64,000 nt of DNA, from contig JACPHA010000019.1 of assembly GCA_016188825.1 (NCBI GenBank), positions 52,762 to 116,761 on the forward strand, given 5' to 3'. Source of the stretch: Candidatus Pacearchaeota archaeon (GTDB lineage Archaea > Nanobdellota > Nanobdellia > Pacearchaeales > GW2011-AR1). The position numbers were made by a program, and so were the translations under genes. Below the pieces are notes generated by a model, which made no database searches, was not told where the DNA came from, and saw only the letters and a list, made by a program, of their open reading frames with translations. Positions 30,919 through 38,656 of the stretch are shown here, in pieces. Position 1 is the stretch's first letter; each line of letters opens with the position of its first letter.

Positions 30919-32666
30919 TCTCGTGTAAACCTCCTATATGTTCCGTGAGTTGCTTCAACCATTAGTTTAGCTAAATCTTCTCCTGAGCTAACATAAAAGA
31001 CAGGTTTGCCCCATGATTCTAAATCGCTTGAAAATTGCGTTTTGTTACCAATTTGTAAATGAGCGAAATAATTATTTTCTAGTAGGTTTTTTACAGAATC
31101 CCTTTCTTCATCCCAATTTTGAATTTCGCCATCTGAAATAGAAAGCATAAAACTCTGCTTTCCTTCTAAAGATTTCTTTAGAACATTTGCGTCTAAACTT
31201 GTACCTCCCCAGTCGGGATGTAAAACATGTTTTCTCACGCTGTCCAAATCAGAGAAATTTCCTTCTTTATATCTTGTTTGCGAAGAGAAAAGAGCAACTC
31301 CATGTTTTATATATTGTGCTATTCCCTGTCGCTGCAAAAAGTTCTCCACTCCATAAAATCCTAATAAAGCATAATGATATTTGCTCCTGTCCCCCCAAGG
31401 AATCAATGATGTTCTTCCTATGTTTTTAGAACCGTCTGAAGCTTCTCGCATACTGCCCGAATTGTCAATAAGCATCATTTTAAAATCCGGAAAGCTTCTT
31501 CTTTGGATTTTACTTCGTGCGCTAACTGCCAATGGCTGGTCTGGAACTCCAAACGTTAAACCATTTTCCCCAATCATTAATTTGGTTGGTTTTATTTGTG
31601 TTGGAACATCTCTTTCTTCATCATAAGCTCTATAATTTAATGGTGTGATTTTCAAAGAGTTTTCTCGTGTTATTGATTCAACTTTAACAGGAATTTCTCT
31701 GGCAAGTTTTCTATATAGAGCATCCAGCTGTTCAAAATCTGTAAAGTTTTTAGAAAGTGACTCATTTGAAGAATACCTTCCCAAGGCAATTTCTTCTTTT
31801 CCTTCTCTTGTTTTCATTTTTTGCTCAACGCCGTTTCCAGCTTCTTGTTTTTGTTCACCTTCACCAGAACTTTCTTCTGAATAAGCAGATAATCTTTCTG
31901 TTGGCAATTCTTCTAAAAGGTGCGCGAGATTTTTGGTGAAAATATGCGCCATTCCAGCCCATTTATTCTTGTCAAATAATCTTCTTGTGTCTTTAATTTC
32001 TTTAGGCAGGTTTAATTCTTTTATGACATTCGCAACTGCTTCGTCTACTTTTTCCTCGCCTCTATAATGTCTTTTAAGTAAAGCCCTGTCTGTATTATCT
32101 CCCCACAAATACATGTTTAATTTTACAAAAGCTTCGTAAAAGGGTGTGAATCCTTTCTGACCTTTTTGTTCGCAGACAAGACCTTCACTATCCCAAAACA
32201 AGACTTGCCCTGAATAGTCGCCATTGAATTCTTTGCATCTTGGATTGATTAAGGTGTCTTCAAATGCGTTTGCAACGTACATTGCATGAGCTTTTTTATC
32301 TTTGGGGAGGGCGCTCTTCACTGCTTCTAAGATTTTGTCATGATTATATATATCAAAAGGGCATCCTCTTCCTGAACCCTGGGGCAATTCCCAATGTGCT
32401 GGCTCATGCAAACCTCCTACATGCAATACCAATTTTTCTAAACCATCTTTAATTTTTTTCTTTCGCGCGTAGGCTTTTTGCCTCTTGTCTTTAATAGGAT
32501 TAAAACCTTTTTTTATTTTTATTACAGTATTCCATCCTTCTGGAGAAATATATGCTTCTATATTGTGCTCCATTTCGTCATATTCTTCTACACTAACACT
32601 TCCTCCGACTAAACCAATTGAATGCTGCTGCCGACTTAGCTTTTGTCTAAAATCTTGAACCGTCAT
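30915..32666 (-). CDS. HExxH metallopeptidase-like plus vWA domain protein, 583 aa
   Basis: Residues 80-150 carry GGLHEPAHWELP with an HEPAH (87-91) zinc-peptidase motif, followed by YVANAFEDTLINPRC, which resembles the NxxxDxxIN helix of DUF2201-type vWA-associated metallopeptidases. An acidic low-complexity linker lies at about 260-300. The C-terminal von Willebrand A domain has a full MIDAS: DNSGS (401-405), GGTS with Thr489, and SISDGE with Asp512. Such vWA proteins pair with MoxR AAA+ ATPases, encoded two genes upstream. ATGA overlaps join it to targets 2 and 1, so all are translated together. Likely a chaperone/adaptor-type effector that handles the diversified proteins; this role is inference. 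Confidence 0.85.
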   Translation of the reverse strand: MTVQDFRQKLSRQQHSIGLVGGSVSVEEYDEMEHNIEAYISPEGWNTVIKIKKGFNPIKDKRQKAYARKKKIKDGLEKLVLHVGGLHEPAHWELPQGSGRGCPFDIYNHDKILEAVKSALPKDKKAHAMYVANAFEDTLINPRCKEFNGDYSGQVLFWDSEGLVCEQKGQKGFTPFYEAFVKLNMYLWGDNTDRALLKRHYRGEEKVDEAVANVIKELNLPKEIKDTRRLFDKNKWAGMAHIFTKNLAHLLEELPTERLSAYSEESSGEGEQKQEAGNGVEQKMKTREGKEEIALGRYSSNESLSKNFTDFEQLDALYRKLAREIPVKVESITRENSLKITPLNYRAYDEERDVPTQIKPTKLMIGENGLTFGVPDQPLAVSARSKIQRRSFPDFKMMLIDNSGSMREASDGSKNIGRTSLIPWGDRSKYHYALLGFYGVENFLQRQGIAQYIKHGVALFSSQTRYKEGNFSDLDSVRKHVLHPDWGGTSLDANVLKKSLEGKQSFMLSISDGEIQNWDEERDSVKNLLENNYFAHLQIGNKTQFSSDLESWGKPVFYVSSGEDLAKLMVEATHGTYRRFTRE

Positions 32667-33364
32667 GATTTAACCTCTGAAAAATTTTTCGGTGTGCTTT
32701 CGGCACATGCAAATACCCCGAGCGAGGAACTCGAGTCCCCAGGACTCCTGCCGCAATACAGGTCAGCCCCGTCCGAATTCGCGCCGAACCTCGCGACATA
32801 ATTTTCTCTGGGGGAGTAATAGAAAAAGTCAGTGCCTTTTCTTGTTGGCAAACCTTGCTTGTTAAAACTGTTTAAATCAATGTTACGATCTTTCATTAAA
32901 CATTTCTCTAATGGCTCTATATTCTGCGGCGTGAGTTTTCCAGTTACAATTTTATGATTATAATTAATATAAATTTCTCTTCCTTTCTTAACAAAAAAAG
33001 CGTCAAGATGCTCTGCTCGCCATGGACTCCTGCAAGCAAATATCTCCTCAAAAATTGCTTGATTCTCTTGGGTTGGATTTGCCTCTAAATATTTTCTAAA
33101 TTCAATAAATTCGGGAAGAGTTAGCATTGACAATCCTTGATTTTGCAATTCTTCATGTGATTGATACCAGTTTTTTCCCAAGCAATAATGCTGTTTTGCT
33201 ATTTGTATTTTTAATGATGGGACATAAATAAATCCCTGGGTTGGTTGTGGCTGCTCTGTTTTCAGAGGTTGTTCAATTTCTTCAGTTTCTTGTGCAGACA
33301 AGACTCTTTTCATTGAGCCTTCAATTGGCTCTCCAAGCCATTTATCTGGTATTTGTATTTTCAT
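32663..33364 (-). CDS. DGR target protein 2 (variable C-terminus), 233 aa
   Basis: Near-copy of target 1 in its first about 190 residues (KIQIPDKWLGEPIEG, FIYVPSLKIQIAKQHYC). A local cluster of differences lies around CRSPWRAEHLDAFF (IRDPWRAEYLDAFF in target 1). The VR encodes VARFGANSDGADLYCGRSPG then DSSSSLGVFACAESTPKN; after the IMH the tail differs from targets 1 and 3. ATGA overlaps with MoxR (33361-33364) and the vWA gene (32663-32666). Gene duplication with independent diversification gives the operon two binding specificities. Confidence 0.85.
   Translation of the reverse strand: MKIQIPDKWLGEPIEGSMKRVLSAQETEEIEQPLKTEQPQPTQGFIYVPSLKIQIAKQHYCLGKNWYQSHEELQNQGLSMLTLPEFIEFRKYLEANPTQENQAIFEEIFACRSPWRAEHLDAFFVKKGREIYINYNHKIVTGKLTPQNIEPLEKCLMKDRNIDLNSFNKQGLPTRKGTDFFYYSPRENYVARFGANSDGADLYCGRSPGDSSSSLGVFACAESTPKNFSEVKS
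32693..32798 (-). repeat. DGR variable repeat VR2 with terminal hairpin
   Basis: VR2 core is about 32718-32798. It shows 12 adenine-site changes relative to TR: AAC to GGC twice, AAC to GAC three times, AGG to GGG, AAT to TAT, AAT to AGT twice and GAG to GGG. The 3' flank keeps the IMH CTCGCTCGGGGTA but has a different stem, TGTGC-CGAAA-GCACA (32693-32707), followed by GAAAAATTTTTC. The stem sequence differs from VR1/VR3 but pairing is kept. Confidence 0.9.
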
Positions 33365-34581
33365 TTTTTCTCCTCTCTTTTCTGTTTATCTAACAAATAA
33401 TCTAAAGTATTCCGCATAAATTTCCATCTTCCAGCAAATCTGCTTATTGTTTTATCGTCTCTTTTCATAGATTTGACCATTTCCAACCCGGCCATAATTT
33501 TATCTTTGTTTCTATCAAATTCTCCTTTCGTTGCTGTAATGGCTGCATTTAACGCTGAATAGTGATTTCCATTATAAACATTTTGAACCATTGCTTCATT
33601 CAGAATTCCAGAATAAGCAGAAACAAGTTTGTATGCCATCATCATAGAATTTAATGAGCCGCTTTCAATATCTTCCTCTGTTGCACCCTTTCTTTTTGCT
33701 ATTTCGTCTAAAGCCTGGGACAGCCGAATAATTGATTTGGCTGCTCTTGGGGATGCTGGCAAAACCAATGCTTCATCAGAACCAGCCCCATGAGCTGTAA
33801 CTTGATTTGGCCATGCGCTTTTCATTTCCCTTTTGCTTTGCCCTTGATTACAGTAATCTAAACCATGAAGCAAATAATTGGCTATGATTAATTTTTCAAG
33901 AGAAACTGGCTTTTCTGCCAATTCTTGATTTTCTTTTATGAATTGCCTGCCTTCATTTTCGTTTGTGTTGAATTCGACTCTTGGATTTGTGCTACTTGCT
34001 AAAATCTCTAATGTATCAGATGGTTTTGGAAAAAAATAGTCGACATCAAGAATGACATGCATCCTATCTTTCAATGCTCTTCCTAATTCATTTGATGATT
34101 CTGTAAATTGCTGTCCGATATTTCCTGTTCCTATTCCCACTGAATACCCGTTACCAATAGGATATGGCTTGCCGTTGATTTCTATAAAACCATCAAATAA
34201 ATTAAACAATTGCGCCCTCACTGCAGGCACGCAGTTTGGAAGTTCGTCAACAACAATTAAATTATAATGAACCGCATCGGTTAATTGTTTGGCTTCTAAT
34301 CCTTGAATGTTTTTTCCTTTTCTTACCGCATCAAAAAATTCTGGATTTATTTGCTGGAATAATTCTCTGGTATCCATATCGTTTCTTCCGAGTATGAACA
34401 AACTTTTTTCAGGGAAATAAGACATCATATCTCGAGCCAATTGAGTCTTACCGCTACCTGTATCTCCTTGTAAGAAAAGATTTAATTTTCCCGCTAAACA
34501 GGCGTCAACAATATCATTCATATAGACTGGAAAACCATGCAACTCTCCAACTTCGGTTGAGTTTCTATATACTCTTGTCAT
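33361..34581 (-). CDS. MoxR-type AAA+ ATPase
   Basis: About 406 residues from ATG 34581; a GTG three codons upstream (34590) is possible. TTTATTTAAA (34601-34610 on +) lies about 25 bases before. Walker A GDTGSGKTQ (about 39-47), Walker B LIVVDELPN (108-116), sensor-like GIGTGNIGQQ and arginine-finger region ELGRALKDRM fit the MoxR/CbbQ/GvpN clade of AAA+ proteins. These work with vWA proteins as remodelling pairs that activate or release partners using ATP. Here it heads the operon containing targets 2 and 1 and the vWA protein, and overlaps the small regulator gene at its start. Confidence 0.88.
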   Translation of the reverse strand: MTRVYRNSTEVGELHGFPVYMNDIVDACLAGKLNLFLQGDTGSGKTQLARDMMSYFPEKSLFILGRNDMDTRELFQQINPEFFDAVRKGKNIQGLEAKQLTDAVHYNLIVVDELPNCVPAVRAQLFNLFDGFIEINGKPYPIGNGYSVGIGTGNIGQQFTESSNELGRALKDRMHVILDVDYFFPKPSDTLEILASSTNPRVEFNTNENEGRQFIKENQELAEKPVSLEKLIIANYLLHGLDYCNQGQSKREMKSAWPNQVTAHGAGSDEALVLPASPRAAKSIIRLSQALDEIAKRKGATEEDIESGSLNSMMMAYKLVSAYSGILNEAMVQNVYNGNHYSALNAAITATKGEFDRNKDKIMAGLEMVKSMKRDDKTISRFAGRWKFMRNTLDYLLDKQKREEKK

Positions 34582-34720
34582 TTTTCTCACTCTCCAAAAG
34601 TTTATTTAAACTGTACTCTACTGTGTGGGATTTATTTCTGAATCTTCCTCCCCTTAGCAATGCTTCTAATTGCTTTATCTTCTCTTCTTTTATTGTAATG
34701 CTCAGCTTTTGCTTCATGTT
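34565..34720 (-). CDS. small ribbon-helix-helix regulator, 51 aa
   Basis: ATG 34720 to TAG 34565-34567. The product begins MKQKLSITIKEEKIKQLEAL and continues RGGRFRNKSHTVEYSLNKLL, the CopG/Arc-type ribbon-helix-helix pattern (SITI strand, two helices with the S.T...AL turn). It overlaps the start of the MoxR gene by about 17 bases. As first gene of the DGR operon it is a likely autorepressor. The inverted repeat AAATAG/CTATTT just upstream is a candidate binding site. Confidence 0.7.
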   Translation of the reverse strand, partial: NMKQKLSITIKEEKIKQLEALLRGGRFRNKSHTVEYSLNKLLESEKNDKSI

Positions 34721-34730
34721 TTTACCCTAT

Positions 34731-34762
34731 AAAATAGTGTAAAATACGACTATTTAAACTTT
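34731..34762 (-). promoter_or_regulatory. promoter and possible operator of the DGR operon
   Basis: On the minus strand AAAGTTTAAATAGTCG (34747-34762) gives a BRE/TATA-like box about 30 bases before the regulator ATG at 34720. AAATAG and CTATTT form an inverted repeat around TGTAAAATACGA (about 34731-34755), overlapping the TATA box, where a bound regulator would block transcription. Confidence 0.5.
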
Positions 34763-34818
34763 TCTATTTTGTAACTTCCAAGTAATTACTAAAGAACAAA
34801 ACCTATATAAATAGTTAT

Positions 34819-34908
34819 AGAGGGTTTTGAAAGTTTTTAGGGTTTTTCAAAACCCTCTAAGAAGGACTTTGAAAAAAGCAAAGAAACAGGGGTTATTCAA
34901 AGTCCTCT
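34819..34908. repeat. two-hairpin repeat, right boundary of the DGR block
   Basis: Stem A AGAGGGTTTTGAAA/TTTCAAAACCCTCT (34819-34832/34845-34858, 14 bp perfect), 4-base gap AAGA, stem B AGGACTTTGAA/TTCAAAGTCCT (34863-34873/34896-34906, 11 bp perfect). It is a direct copy of the element at 28763-28893, placed just outside the first gene of the DGR operon. Confidence 0.8.
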
Positions 34909-34925
34909 ATACGCTATGTTTAAAC

Positions 34926-35129
34926 ATGATAGAAGTAGAATTACTGGAATGGGGAAATTCAATCGGAGTTATTTTGCCGAGAAAAAAAATCAGAAAATTA
35001 GGATTAAAACAGGGCGATAGAATTGAAATTGAGATTATAAAAAAGAGAAGACTAAATGGCTTTGGAATGTGCAGAGGAGCAAAACCAATGAAAAGAGAAG
35101 AGGAGGGACATGAAGAGTTCTGGCGATGA
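34926..35129 (+). CDS. AbrB/MazE-family antitoxin
   Basis: Start ATG 34926 (MIEVELLEWGNSIGVILPRK); the frame is open upstream through the two-hairpin repeat, which is not coding. 67 residues: WGNSIGVILPRKKIRKLGLKQGD is the AbrB/MazE core, followed by a charged tail with GFGMCRGAKPM. Partner of the PIN toxin overlapping at ATGA 35126-35129. Confidence 0.8.
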   Translation: MIEVELLEWGNSIGVILPRKKIRKLGLKQGDRIEIEIIKKRRLNGFGMCRGAKPMKREEEGHEEFWR

Positions 35130-35512
35130 TATACATCATTGATAGTTATGCATGGATAGAATATTTAATTGCTTCAAAAAAAGGAGAGTTACTAAAAGAA
35201 TTATTTGAAGATGAACAAAATATTTTTTTGACTCTCGAATGCTGCCTTGCTGAAATAAAAGGATGGTCTTTAAGAGAAAATCAAAATTTTGATGATGTTT
35301 TGAAAATAATAAAAGCAAATTCTGAGATTATTTCTATAACTGAAAAAAATTGGCTTGACGCTGCTGAAGAGAAATTTAGAGAAAAAAAGAAACAAAAAGG
35401 TTTGGGGCTTATAGGCTCTATAATACTTGCAAAACAAAAAGAAATGGTGTGCAAGATTATTAGCGGAGACAAACATTTTATGAATATGAAAAACGTTTTG
35501 TTTATGAAGTAA
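35126..35512 (+). CDS. PIN-domain toxin (VapC-like)
   Basis: 128 residues: IYIIDSYAWIEYLIAS (first Asp), LECCLAEIKGWSL (Glu), an AKQKEMVCKIISGDKHF end with the last Asp. The usual fourth acidic site before the last helix reads LGLIGSIILA rather than x.xxD, so one metal-binding Asp may be replaced by Gly. RNase toxin with the AbrB antitoxin just upstream, next to the right boundary of the DGR block. Confidence 0.75.
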   Translation: MIYIIDSYAWIEYLIASKKGELLKELFEDEQNIFLTLECCLAEIKGWSLRENQNFDDVLKIIKANSEIISITEKNWLDAAEEKFREKKKQKGLGLIGSIILAKQKEMVCKIISGDKHFMNMKNVLFMK

Positions 35513-35558
35513 GAAGAAAAGTAAGAACATTTTTAAATAACTTAAACATTTAAATGAT

Positions 35559-37559
35559 ATGAAAAAGAGGGTATTGGTTGGATTGTTTTTTATGGCTTTG
35601 ATAGTGATGATTAATTTTTCTTCTGCGCAGAGTGAAGGATATGTTGATGAAATAAGAAAAGCAATAACTTGTTTGGACAATCAAGTTAGCAAGAGTTCGC
35701 AATTAGGTTTTGAAGAGGCTGTTTTTTCTGCTCTTGCTAAAGTTCCAAATGCAAAGGTTGCGCGTGCAATAAATACGAGCAAAGGCCCGGGAGATGACTG
35801 CTGGCCTCGCGAGGGATGCAGGGCGAGGGAAACTGCACAGACAATTCTGGCGAAAAAGGCTCTTAACCAAGACAGAAAAAATGCAATGCAGTGGCTATTT
35901 TCAAGAAGTGGGACAGCGAGAGGATTAACATGGTATTTGCAAATAACGATAAAAGCAAATGAGCCGAAGTCTGCAAGATGCGCGATTTCTTATGATAATT
36001 CAAAGGAAATATTTGATGTTCGGGCCGACATGAAAATAGAAGGAAGCCCGGGAACTTGTTTTGAAATTTCGAGAACAGGATACTGGCTAAAAATAAAGGA
36101 TAGCTGTGTTGATAAAGAATTTTTGGTATCTTGTGATGGGAATTTTGATAATTTTCTAACAAATCTTTTGTATGAAAAAGGAACTAGTGGAATAATATAT
36201 GTTTCACAGAAAACAGAATCAAAATCTTCCGGAGGAATAACAAAAGAAAAAATAAATGCAAAATGCTTCAAGGAAGGAGACAACTGCGACTATGAAGCAA
36301 CTTTGTGGGCGACTTCTGCTTTGTATGATGCGGGAAATGACAGCTATATTGACTTTGTTCCTTATTTGAGGGTTTTTGCAGAAGACAATGAAAAATATTT
36401 TCCAAGTGCGTTTTTGATGTTCATTCTTGGACAGGACTTTAATGATGAGCAATATGAAAAACTCATAAGACAAAGAACGGCAGGGCATTGGGAAATTCCT
36501 GGAAGCCCATACAGCAAATATTATGATAGCGCATTGGCGATACTTGGTTTGGGCGGAGCTGAAAGCGCTGATGTTTCTGATACGTTAATTTATTTATTTG
36601 AGGGAGAGGGAAAGCAGACAGCAAATGGGTGCTGGAATAATGATAATATCAAAGATACTGCATTTTTGGTTTACTCTACAGGATGGTGGAGCGGAAGAAC
36701 AGGAGTAAGCCCGCCTCCAGGCGGAGAAGAGCCGCCGATAGATGAGATTTCCCCAAATTCATGTTTTGATGGATATTGGTATGATGAAAATAAAAACAAG
36801 ATTGACACAACAACAGAAAAAGGATATTGCCACTTGATTGAAAATGGCTGCTGCCCTGGAGGATATCAATGTGAATTTAGTGCTGGAAATGAAAGTGAAT
36901 CGGGGTGTGTTTTAATAACTGGCATTTATGATCCTGAAAAGCCAACGAACTGCGAGGAGAAGGGACGTTATTGCGCACCTGATAGGATTTCATGTATCAG
37001 CGCTGGCGGACAACCAGATGAAACAGCTGAATGCGCGGTGTTTTCAAAAATATGCTGCACTGTTGAAGTTCCTGAACTTCCTAGCTGTTTTGCATTAGAA
37101 GGAAATGTTTGCCAAGATGATGAAGAATGTTCCAGCCCGGTTGTTGAGAGTTCTGATGGGGCTTGCTGTGCCGGTACTTGCAGAAAAAAAGCTGAAGAAC
37201 CCAAGGAGCCACAAGAACCTGTTCCACCTAAACCTGTAGAGGGAAGAAATTGGACATGGATAATTATTTTGTCAGTTTTGATTTTATTGCTCATTGTTGC
37301 AATAGTTTATAGAAACAAGTTAAAGTTGTGGTGGTATAAGACAAGGGGCAGGGCAAAGATAACAAAGATTCCTCCAGGACCTGGAATTGGGCCAATGGTT
37401 AGAAGAGAGCCTCCAAGGTTCGGGCCTCTTGGAACAATGAGACCTTCTGCAATGCCTTCGATAAGAAAACCAGTAACTGCAAGCATTCCTAAAGCAAAAA
37501 CAGAGAAGGAAAAAGAACTGGAAGAAACGCTAAAGAAATTGAAGAAGATGAGCGAATAG
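35559..37559 (+). CDS. secreted alpha-toroid-like, Cys-rich membrane-anchored protein, 666 aa
   Basis: Signal peptide (KKRVLVGLFFMALIVMINFSSAQ). Residues about 30-390 contain helical repeats with alternating Ala/Leu (GFEEAVFSALAKVPNAK, YEATLWATSALYDAGND, YYDSALAILGLGGAE) resembling an alpha-alpha toroid of the squalene-cyclase/prenyltransferase fold. A Cys-rich module follows (about 400-560, for example GCCPGGYQC and CCTVEVPELPSC), then a Pro-rich spacer, one membrane helix (WTWIIILSVLILLLIVAIVY) and a basic cytoplasmic tail. Surface protein of unknown role; shares the signal peptide-Cys module-C-terminal anchor plan with 39720-41102. Confidence 0.65.
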   Translation: MKKRVLVGLFFMALIVMINFSSAQSEGYVDEIRKAITCLDNQVSKSSQLGFEEAVFSALAKVPNAKVARAINTSKGPGDDCWPREGCRARETAQTILAKKALNQDRKNAMQWLFSRSGTARGLTWYLQITIKANEPKSARCAISYDNSKEIFDVRADMKIEGSPGTCFEISRTGYWLKIKDSCVDKEFLVSCDGNFDNFLTNLLYEKGTSGIIYVSQKTESKSSGGITKEKINAKCFKEGDNCDYEATLWATSALYDAGNDSYIDFVPYLRVFAEDNEKYFPSAFLMFILGQDFNDEQYEKLIRQRTAGHWEIPGSPYSKYYDSALAILGLGGAESADVSDTLIYLFEGEGKQTANGCWNNDNIKDTAFLVYSTGWWSGRTGVSPPPGGEEPPIDEISPNSCFDGYWYDENKNKIDTTTEKGYCHLIENGCCPGGYQCEFSAGNESESGCVLITGIYDPEKPTNCEEKGRYCAPDRISCISAGGQPDETAECAVFSKICCTVEVPELPSCFALEGNVCQDDEECSSPVVESSDGACCAGTCRKKAEEPKEPQEPVPPKPVEGRNWTWIIILSVLILLLIVAIVYRNKLKLWWYKTRGRAKITKIPPGPGIGPMVRREPPRFGPLGTMRPSAMPSIRKPVTASIPKAKTEKEKELEETLKKLKKMSE

Positions 37560-37562
37560 GGT

Positions 37563-37817
37563 TTATTGTTCATCTTTATGATAAATCTCCAAGAAAAATA
37601 AAATATCATTTTGTTTGTCGTACGCATACGAAATCCTAAATGGGCTGACATATACTTCTCTCGTTCCTTTTTTATCAAACTTCACTGGCTTGCCGATTTC
37701 AGGATATTCAATAATTTTTACTATTAATTTCTCAATTCTATCAAGGTATGACTTATCTAATTTTTTTAATTTTCTGAGAAAATTTTCAGTTCTAATAACC
37801 TCTTTCACCATGGGCAT
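37563..37817 (-). CDS. RelE/ParE-family toxin
   Basis: 84 residues: FLRKLKKLDKSYLDRIEKLI then EYPEIGKPVKFDKKGTREVYVSPFRISYAYD and ILFFLEIYHKDEQ. This is the RelE/ParE fold (two helices, then a beta sheet with a basic strand RISYAY). Its start overlaps the antitoxin stop (TAATG). Probable ribosome-dependent mRNA interferase or gyrase toxin. Confidence 0.75.
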   Translation of the reverse strand: MPMVKEVIRTENFLRKLKKLDKSYLDRIEKLIVKIIEYPEIGKPVKFDKKGTREVYVSPFRISYAYDKQNDILFFLEIYHKDEQ

Positions 37818-38089
37818 TACCTAATGCTTTTAATTTCCTTAAGAAAATCGCCAACGGACATTCTTCTAAACTTGTTTTCTTCTATTTCTTTCCATGCTTC
37901 TTCTGTTCTTTTAGCAAACTCTAAATCTTCTTTTATATTTTTATCGAACTTACTCGCTTTCTTCAATATTATTTGATCTTTATTTCTGATTACCACAAGC
38001 TTGTCTCCTTCTTTTAAGTCCTTTCTAAGTTCTAATGGAATAACAACTTGTCCCTTAGAACTCATTTTGGTTAGTTCAATTTGGCTCAT
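37817..38089 (-). CDS. AbrB-family antitoxin
   Basis: 90 residues beginning MSQIELTKMSSKGQVVIPLE, the canonical AbrB domain (SSKGQVVIP..LR..L..GD). The helical tail (EDLEFAKRTEEAWKEIEEN) would bind the RelE-like toxin. It differs from the other AbrB genes in the window, so the pairs are not recent copies. Confidence 0.85.
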   Translation of the reverse strand: MSQIELTKMSSKGQVVIPLELRKDLKEGDKLVVIRNKDQIILKKASKFDKNIKEDLEFAKRTEEAWKEIEENKFRRMSVGDFLKEIKSIR

Positions 38090-38656
38090 AGTAAGATTAT
38101 TCTTACCAAATATATAAACCTTTCGTTTTTGGCTTTTGTTTAGTTAAAAGGTGATAAATCTTGTTATGCCAAGAATTTAATTGTCAGAATTCTTGGTGTC
38201 CAAAAGTCAAAACACACACAAGGACTTTTTGATGTTGCCAATCAATCGACGGAATTTATTAATTATGGGTTAGCTAAAAATTCGTAAAAATGTGATATAA
38301 TCAGGCGAATTGTCCATGATTAGCATTTACAGAGAATTGCATAGGATATGTCTCATTTTTTTTGCAATTCTCTGTCTGTACAATTGCAAATAAATGTCAA
38401 ATAAGTAATGCAATTGTCCATATATACGATAAAATAACTGTATTTGTAATTCTATCGCCAGTTTAGTTAACAGAAGCCGTTTTTGATAATCTATGCTCGA
38501 AAATTTATTAATTTGTTAATTTTTTTAAATCTTTTTTTATTAATGATAACTCTAATATTGCTCTATCAAGTCTTCCGTCATAACTTTCTAATTCCTTCTG
38601 TATGTAAGGTAAACCTCTTTTACTTATTTTTTTCTTTAGGCGAAAAAATTTTTTCG
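38090..38656. other. spacer with hairpin repeats and a short frame fragment
   Basis: Holds the hairpin element at 38296-38417 and, after VR3, a minus-strand frame (about 38508-38630) reading KRGLPYIQKELESYDGR then LDRAILELSLIKKDLKKLTN without a start. The latter looks protein-like and may be the tail of a gene cut by the VR3 cassette. No complete gene was seen. Confidence 0.5.
38296..38417 (+). repeat. dispersed hairpin repeat, ACAGAGAA type
   Basis: ACAGAGAATTGCA/TGCAATTCTCTGT (38329-38341/38363-38375, 13 bp, loop 21) is followed by CTGT and ACAATTGCA/TGCAATTGT (38380-38388/38409-38417, 9 bp, loop 20). Left of it ATAATCAGGCGAATTGTCCAT (38297-38317) repeats the ATAATCA..CGAATT.TCCAT block of the copy at 13.1 kb. 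Confidence 0.65.

Noticed and set aside
28763..34908. Hairpin repeats as a CRISPR array
   Set aside because: Copies are kilobases apart, stems differ between families, and there are no regularly spaced repeats or cas genes.
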